Under the pieces are notes generated by a model. The model ran no database searches, was not told the DNA's origin, and saw only the letters and a list, made by a program, of their open reading frames with translations. Below are positions 33,020-37,403 of a stretch of DNA of 37,403 nt, in pieces. The DNA lies in NCBI GenBank assembly GCA_026184295.1, contig JAHCJK010000039.1:1-37403 (forward strand). Reading direction: 5' to 3'. Source of the stretch: Planctomycetota bacterium. GTDB taxonomy: Bacteria; Planctomycetota; SZUA-567; H5-PLA8. Position numbers and translations under genes: made by a program. Each line of letters starts with the position of its first letter. Position 1 is the stretch's first letter.

Positions 33020-35887
33020 ATGACGCGCGCATCACGCTTCGCCCTGCTGCTTGCCGTCTGCTTCGCCGCGTCGGGGTTCGCGGCCGAACGCAAGGACGTG
33101 CGCCTGCTCCTCGACTTCGAAGACGGCGCGGATCTGGAGTTGGTGAAGCAGTTTGCCGAGAACGGCGCGTACGACGTCGTTCAGGACAACGGCGTCACCG
33201 CCGGGCAGAACTGCCTGCGCATGGTCGGCAAGCCCGAAGACGGCTGGGTCTCGTTCGAACTGCGCGGCGAGAAGGCCAAGAACTGGTCGAACTTCGATTA
33301 CTTCGCGATGGACGTCTTCACCGAACGCGAGGAGAAGCTGACCATCTGCCTGGAACTCTGGGATGCCCAGGCCAAGAACTACGCGACGCGCTGCACCTTC
33401 GAGGACACCCAGACCCACGTCGGCAAGAACACCCTGATCTGGCGCATCAACCGCGCCGCGCGCAACGCCAAAAAGGACGGCCTGGAGTGGCACGAAATCC
33501 TGCCCAAGGACCGCATCGACATGAACGGCATCACGCGCGTGAAGATCTTCTTCACCCCGTTCAAGAAGGGCGGCAACACGGTGGTCTGGATCGACAAGCT
33601 GCGCCTCATGCAGGAGGACGCGGTGGTCCCCAAGATCAACGTCGATCTGCCCGAAGGCGCGAAGGCCTGGGATTTCGGCGGCAGGGGCGCGCTGGTGAAC
33701 GGCTTCACGCCCGTCGGCCCCGGCGAGCCCGGGCTCTCGGGCGAGGGCGTGACGCTGGCCGGCAAGGCCTGGCCCGACCCGCTGACCGGCGACGGCGTGC
33801 AGTCCCCCAAGGGTCCGTTCCAGTTCGACGCCGAGGTTCCCGACGGCGACTACTGGGTCTGGCTCAGCGCCGGCAAGGTGCTCGACGACAAGAGCAAGCT
33901 GCCCTACAAGCTCGTGGTCGGCGACCAGACGCTGGTGGACGAGGCCTGGTCGGACGAGGCCTTTTACGGCGAAAAGGGCCTGTACCGGCACCTGCACACG
34001 CAGTATTCGAACCGCCCGAACGCGCTGTGGCTCGATTACGTCCTGCCGGTGGCGCCGGAACAGACCGTCAAGGCCAAGGCCACGGGCGGCAAGCTGAGCG
34101 TCGCGGTGAGCAACCACCGCCTCTCCGCGCTGGTGATCGTGCCCGCCAAGGACGAGGCCGCCTTCAAGAAGTTCTGCGACGACGTGCGCGCGCAGCGCAT
34201 CAAGGTCTTCTACAACGCGCTCTACTTCGATCCGCACGAGGCGCCCAAAAAGGCCGAGGGCGACGGGCCCTTCGCGCTCTGGGTGCCGTCGATCACGAAC
34301 TACATCCGCCCCTGGACCGCGCCCAGCGCCGAAGAACGCAAGACCGCCGCGCTGGCCCTGAAGGGCGCTCCGGGCGAACGCCAGGTCGCGCGCGTCTGCG
34401 TCACCGCCTTCGACGACCTGGGCAGCGGCGACCTGGAACTGAGCGACCTGACCGGCCCCGGCACGATTCCGGCCTCGAACGCGCGCCGCTACTACCAGAA
34501 TTACCGCGTGGCCGACACGAGCGTCGATGAGATGGCGCTGCTGCCGTGGACGAAGATCCGCTTCGAGCCCGGCACGACCTGGGCCTACTGGCTGTGGCTG
34601 GAAATCCCCGCCGACGCCAAGCCCGGGACGTACAAGGGCACGCTGAGCGTCAAGACCGAGAAGGGCGGCGCGAAGTCCCTGCCCGTGGAACTGGAAGTCT
34701 ATCCCTTCAAGCTCGACGACAACATCCCCGTCAGCTACGGCATGTACTACGGTCCGTGGCAGTTCCCGCAGGGCTTCGACCGCCGCAAGCTGATCAAGGA
34801 ACAGCATGTCTTCATGCGCGAGGTCGGCTTTACCGCCACCTGCGTCGGCGGTCCGGGGGTGACCGGCGTCAACGGCGGCAGCGTGGACGTGAACCTTGAC
34901 CCGATGATGTACGAGATCGTCAAGGAAGTCGGCATGGGCCGGCGCCCCGAACAGATGCAGATGGGCAACACGCTGGGCATGGCGCGCACGATCGGGCGGC
35001 GCTTCCTGGGCATGGGCGCGAACATCGACCAGAACCCCGGCAGCGAGATGGAAAAGCCGCAGCTCAAGGGCCTCTACCAGGACGGCATCAAGAAGTTCAC
35101 CGCGTTCGTGGAAAAGATGGGCGTGCCGGTGGCCTTCGAGACCGTGGACGAACCGCGCGAAGTCCCCAATCCCTGGAACCGCAATCTGGTCCACACCAAC
35201 ACCTACGCCGACTGGATTCGCGAGGCCGGCGGGTTGAAGACCTTCACCACGCCGATGGGCGATGCGCAGAGCGGCAAGGACTACACCACGCTCGTCGATC
35301 ACCACGACATCATCTCGGTGCACGCCTTCGAAGGCTCGCGCAAGCTGATCGAGAAGGCCAAGGCTTCGCCCGGAAAGATTCTGTGGTTCTACAACACCGG
35401 CAAGGACCGCCTCTCGTGGGGCTTCTACGCCTGGCGCATGGGCGCCGTGGGCCGCTGGGAATGGCACTGGTCGTCGGACGGCGGCGCGAGCGCCGACGGC
35501 TACCCGGTGGAAGCGGAAAACTACACGCCCTTTACCGGCTGCGCCGAACTGGCCATGCGCGCCCCGCCCGCGAAGTACCCCGGCGGCTTCCTCTTCAAGT
35601 CGGGCTACCTGAACATGGCGCAGGGGATCACCGACTACACGTACATCTACAACCTGGAACTGGCGCTCGAGGCCGCGAAGAGCGACGCGGGCAAGGCCAA
35701 GACCGTCGAGGAAGCCAAAGCCTTCCTCGAAGCGCTGAAGAAGGCGATCCCCGAATACCCCGGCATCAAGAACATCACCTCCCCCGACGCCGGCGCGCTG
35801 GTGGGCGCGGGCCTGAATACGCCGGTCGCCGAGATGAGCCAGCAGTGGCGCTGGAAGATCGGAGAGTTTTTGAAGGCCTTGAAGTAA
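33020..35887 (+). CDS. Large secreted glycosidase-like protein (DUF4091/GH123-like)
   Basis: A 955-residue exported protein. Signal peptide at residues 1-22 (LLLAVCFAASGFAAE). An N-terminal beta-sandwich (about 28-205; LLLDFEDGADLELVKQF to TVVWIDKLRLM) resembles a carbohydrate-binding module. A central beta-rich region follows. The C-terminal TIM-barrel-like part has ETVDEPRE at about 709-714, where the D-E pair matches the catalytic acid/base position of GH123-like enzymes, and later GFYAWRMGAVGRWEWHW, a hallmark of DUF4091 proteins. It may cleave amino sugars or other glycans outside the cytoplasm. The ATG at 33020 has CAGGAGA 5 nt upstream; an in-frame ATG at 32957 is not preferred. Confidence 0.85.
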   Translation: MTRASRFALLLAVCFAASGFAAERKDVRLLLDFEDGADLELVKQFAENGAYDVVQDNGVTAGQNCLRMVGKPEDGWVSFELRGEKAKNWSNFDYFAMDVFTEREEKLTICLELWDAQAKNYATRCTFEDTQTHVGKNTLIWRINRAARNAKKDGLEWHEILPKDRIDMNGITRVKIFFTPFKKGGNTVVWIDKLRLMQEDAVVPKINVDLPEGAKAWDFGGRGALVNGFTPVGPGEPGLSGEGVTLAGKAWPDPLTGDGVQSPKGPFQFDAEVPDGDYWVWLSAGKVLDDKSKLPYKLVVGDQTLVDEAWSDEAFYGEKGLYRHLHTQYSNRPNALWLDYVLPVAPEQTVKAKATGGKLSVAVSNHRLSALVIVPAKDEAAFKKFCDDVRAQRIKVFYNALYFDPHEAPKKAEGDGPFALWVPSITNYIRPWTAPSAEERKTAALALKGAPGERQVARVCVTAFDDLGSGDLELSDLTGPGTIPASNARRYYQNYRVADTSVDEMALLPWTKIRFEPGTTWAYWLWLEIPADAKPGTYKGTLSVKTEKGGAKSLPVELEVYPFKLDDNIPVSYGMYYGPWQFPQGFDRRKLIKEQHVFMREVGFTATCVGGPGVTGVNGGSVDVNLDPMMYEIVKEVGMGRRPEQMQMGNTLGMARTIGRRFLGMGANIDQNPGSEMEKPQLKGLYQDGIKKFTAFVEKMGVPVAFETVDEPREVPNPWNRNLVHTNTYADWIREAGGLKTFTTPMGDAQSGKDYTTLVDHHDIISVHAFEGSRKLIEKAKASPGKILWFYNTGKDRLSWGFYAWRMGAVGRWEWHWSSDGGASADGYPVEAENYTPFTGCAELAMRAPPAKYPGGFLFKSGYLNMAQGITDYTYIYNLELALEAAKSDAGKAKTVEEAKAFLEALKKAIPEYPGIKNITSPDAGALVGAGLNTPVAEMSQQWRWKIGEFLKALK

Positions 35888-35917
35888 AGGGAACGGCAGG
35901 GGTCAGGATTCAGGGGT

Positions 35918-36034
35918 CAGGGAAGGAGCGGCTTCGCCGCCGTCTTCGAAAAAGGCCCGCGCAGCCGCGCGGCCTTTTTATTTGGGTTTCCGCGTTCTGC
36001 GCTAAAAGAAGGCGGCGAAGCCGCTCCTTCCCTG
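35918..36034. repeat. Perfect 24-bp inverted repeat enclosing a terminator
   Basis: Arms at 35918-35941 and 36011-36034 are perfect reverse complements; both carry GCGGCTTCGCCGCC-type sequence. They enclose a hairpin (AAAAAGGCC / GGCCTTTTT). Outside both arms lie heptamer repeats (GGGTCAG/GATTCAG at 35898-35920; TCCTGAG family at 36037-36092) that are themselves in inverted orientation. The whole unit has the shape of a small non-autonomous mobile element, but no target duplication was established. Confidence 0.75.
35949..35983 (+). terminator. Terminator after the DUF4091 gene
   Basis: A GC-rich hairpin with AAAAAGGCC (35949-35957) and GGCCTTTTT (35971-35979) is followed by ATTT. The symmetry would also stop minus-strand transcription. 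It lies 62 bp past the gene's stop. Confidence 0.88.
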
Positions 36035-36036
36035 TA

Positions 36037-36092
36037 TCCTAATTCCTGAATCCTAAATCCTGAGTCCTGAGTCCTGAGTCCTGAGTCCTGTC
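36037..36092. repeat. Heptamer tandem array
   Basis: Eight consecutive 7-nt units: TCCTAAT, TCCTGAA, TCCTAAA, then TCCTGAG four times and TCCTGTC. It lies just before the SGNH gene. Confidence 0.9.
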
Positions 36093-36113
36093 GCCTAACC
36101 CTCGGAGCATTCC

Positions 36114-36743
36114 ATGACCCAAACCCCTGAACCCGGCGGCGAAAAGAAGGTCGATCCGGCGATGCTGCCGGTGGAAGACGTGCCGGGGCTGCCGCGCGTC
36201 CTGCTGGTGGGCGACTCGATCTCCATCGGCTACACGCTGCCGGTGCGCGAACTGCTCCGCGGCAAAGCCAACGTCCACCGTCCGCTCTTCAACTGCGGGC
36301 CGACCCACCGCGGCGTGGAAATGCTCCCGCAGATCGTCGGCGCCGGCGCGTGGGACGTCATCCACTTCAACTTCGGTCTCCACGACCTCAAGATCATGGA
36401 CGACGGCAAGCACCAGGTCCCGCCCGGCGCCTACGCCGAAAACCTGCGCGTCCTCGGCCGCGCGTTCCTCGCCGCCGGCCGCCGCGTGATCTGGTGCACC
36501 ACCACGCCGGTCCCCGAAGGCAAGCTCTCCCCGCCGCGCCACCCGGCCGACGTGCTCGCCTTCAACCGCGCCGCGCAGGAAGTCATGATCGCGCTGAAGA
36601 TTCCCACGCACGACCTCTGTTCCTTCGCCGCCTCGAAACTCGCCCAGATTCAGTTGCGCGAAAACGTCCATTTCACCCCGGAAGGCTCCCGCGACCTCGC
36701 CGGCTCCGTGGTAGGCGCGATCCAGGCCGCGTGGGCGGAATGA
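36114..36743 (+). CDS. SGNH/GDSL hydrolase (cytoplasmic type)
   Basis: A 209-residue SGNH hydrolase. Block I LLVGDSISIGY gives nucleophile S35; block II has G62 in FNCGPT; block III FNFGLHDLK gives N86; the catalytic His is H186 in ENVHFTPEG. The family's Asp three residues before His is Glu here (E183), a conservative change that is seen in a minority of members. No signal peptide, unlike the SGNH protein at 6.3 kb. It likely removes acyl groups from small sugars or other esters. CGGAG 6 nt upstream of the ATG supports the start. Flanked by repeats on both sides. Confidence 0.88.
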   Translation: MTQTPEPGGEKKVDPAMLPVEDVPGLPRVLLVGDSISIGYTLPVRELLRGKANVHRPLFNCGPTHRGVEMLPQIVGAGAWDVIHFNFGLHDLKIMDDGKHQVPPGAYAENLRVLGRAFLAAGRRVIWCTTTPVPEGKLSPPRHPADVLAFNRAAQEVMIALKIPTHDLCSFAASKLAQIQLRENVHFTPEGSRDLAGSVVGAIQAAWAE

Positions 36744-36756
36744 ACGCCGTTCCGAT

Positions 36757-37012
36757 TGTGGGACAGGCGTCCCGCCTGTCCGCAGCGAAGGGAGCAGGAG
36801 CGGTGCCTGCCTGAAGTTTGCGACACCAAACCGTGCACGGTGCTTGTAGATTCAAGCCGTCCGTGGGTGCCACACCGCGAAGCGGTGTGCCGGTCGAGGC
36901 AGCCGGGCGCATCCGCACACCGCTTCGCGGTGTGGCACCCCATCAACGGCTCGAATCTACAAGCACCCATCTCACATCCATGCCCGCGGACAGGCGAGAC
37001 GCCTGTCCCACA
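36757..37012. repeat. 256-bp nested palindromic element
   Basis: Outer arms 36757-36783 and 36986-37012 are 27-bp inverted repeats with one mismatch, and each arm can itself form a 9-bp hairpin (GGACAGGCG / CGCCTGTCC). Inside, GGTGCTTGTAGATTC (36839-36853) pairs with 36953-36967, and a perfect 25-bp pair lies at 36865-36889 and 36916-36940, around a 26-nt loop. No coding sequence is present. It lies between the SGNH gene and the convergent 70-residue repeat protein. Confidence 0.85.
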
Positions 37013-37040
37013 TGAGCCCGCGCGCGGGCCGCGCGGCGCG

Positions 37041-37253
37041 TTACACGCCGCCGACCTTCGGCTTCTTTGCCGGATCGACCGCGTTCGGCGCGGGCGGCTC
37101 GGGCTGCGGGTCGAAGCCCTGCGCGGCCCCCGGCTGGGTGAAGTTGAGGCCCTTGGTCTGCCCGGGCTTCGTGAAGTTGAGCCCCTTGTTCTGGCCGGGG
37201 TTGGCGAAGTTCAGGCCGCCCAGGGCTCCGGGATTTTCGACGGCGGTAGGCAT
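37041..37253 (-). CDS. 70-residue repeat protein with GLNF/PG motifs
   Basis: A small gene supported by GGAG 6 nt upstream of ATG 37253. The protein has four 11-residue units: NPGALGGLNFA, NPGQNKGLNFT, KPGQTKGLNFT and QPGAAQGFDPQ, then PEPPAPNAVDPAKKPKVGG. It has no Cys, no signal peptide and no membrane segment. GFDPQPEPP resembles the N-P-Q-P-x-P-P tails seen in some small bacterial proteins of unknown role. The DNA shows a 33-nt tandem repeat (37138-37170, 37171-37203, 37204-37236). It may be a structural, adhesive or peptide-precursor protein; function unknown. Confidence 0.7.
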   Translation of the reverse strand: MPTAVENPGALGGLNFANPGQNKGLNFTKPGQTKGLNFTQPGAAQGFDPQPEPPAPNAVDPAKKPKVGGV

Positions 37254-37289
37254 GGCGTGCTCCTTTTTTTGTCAGTCCCGAGAAAACTC

Positions 37290-37403
37290 GAAGACCAAAA
37301 GACGTAAGAACCAAGATCCAAAGATCCGAGATCCAAGATCCAAAAACCACTGAGCCAAGACCCGAGGGTCACCGCGAACTACGAACCCCAAACCCCAAAC
37401 TAC
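37290..37403. repeat. Heptamer array at right edge
   Basis: Period-7 units of two kinds: GAACCAA/GATCCAA-like at 37308-37350, and GAACTAC, GAACCCC, AAACCCC, AAACTAC at 37376-37403. The second set repeats unit types found at 18954-18981. It runs out of the window, upstream of the repeat protein. Confidence 0.8.

Noticed and set aside
36037..36092. CRISPR array
   Set aside because: Units are 7 nt long without spacers, and no cas genes are present.

Overview
This 37.4 kb, GC-rich (roughly two thirds G+C by eye) chromosomal window comes from a Gram-negative-type bacterium. It carries an outer-membrane beta-barrel porin, lipoprotein and Sec signal peptides, an O-antigen-ligase-like protein, and a gene set typical of the PVC superphylum and Hydrogenedentota-like lineages: several phytanoyl-CoA-dioxygenase-family enzymes paired with AraC regulators, a sulfatase, a DUF4091-like glycosidase, SGNH hydrolases, a xylose-isomerase-like TIM barrel, and a DUF1570-like HExxH/TPR protein. 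The lineage is inferred from family content only; no rRNA or other marker gene is present. No tRNA, rRNA, CRISPR array, transposase or phage gene was seen.

Layout. 1-3.8 kb: end of a membrane glycosyltransferase-like gene, then a minus-strand run of an SDR oxidoreductase, mscL, a membrane protein and a secreted thioredoxin-fold-like protein. 3.9-6.2 kb: an AraC regulator divergent from an EctD-like dioxygenase, then a vapBC toxin-antitoxin pair with a double palindromic operator. 6.2-10.9 kb: SGNH hydrolase, GyrI-like effector-binding protein, clpP, an isochorismatase-fold protein without the usual nucleophile, and glutamine-dependent NAD synthetase. 10.9-16.6 kb: a two-gene ABC exporter, an O-antigen-ligase-like protein and a secreted HExxH/TPR protein. 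16.9-21.6 kb: sulfatase, class-V aminotransferase, EamA exporter, acylphosphatase. 21.6-21.9 kb: a small AT-richer island. 21.9-25.2 kb: porin, TIM-barrel isomerase, STN-like lipoprotein. 25.4-28.4 kb: cytidylate-kinase-like protein with a structured leader, LOG-family protein, LURP-one/scramblase-like protein. 28.4-31.4 kb: a minus-strand block of winged-helix-like protein, AraC regulator and two PhyH dioxygenases. 31.6-37.4 kb: an HU-domain fusion protein, a large DUF4091-like glycosidase, a second SGNH hydrolase and a 70-residue repeat protein.

How the genes work together. Most genes are single units or pairs. The clearest functional modules are the vapBC pair, the ABC exporter pair, the two AraC/PhyH modules, and the isochorismatase-fold/NAD synthetase neighbours. 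Genes are tightly packed; three convergent pairs have touching or interlocked stop codons. The few longer gaps hold period-7 tandem repeats and nested inverted repeats that resemble non-autonomous palindromic elements. These, the HU fusion, the repeat protein and the structured kinase leader are the least explained parts of the window. No complete, recognisable new multi-gene system is evident.
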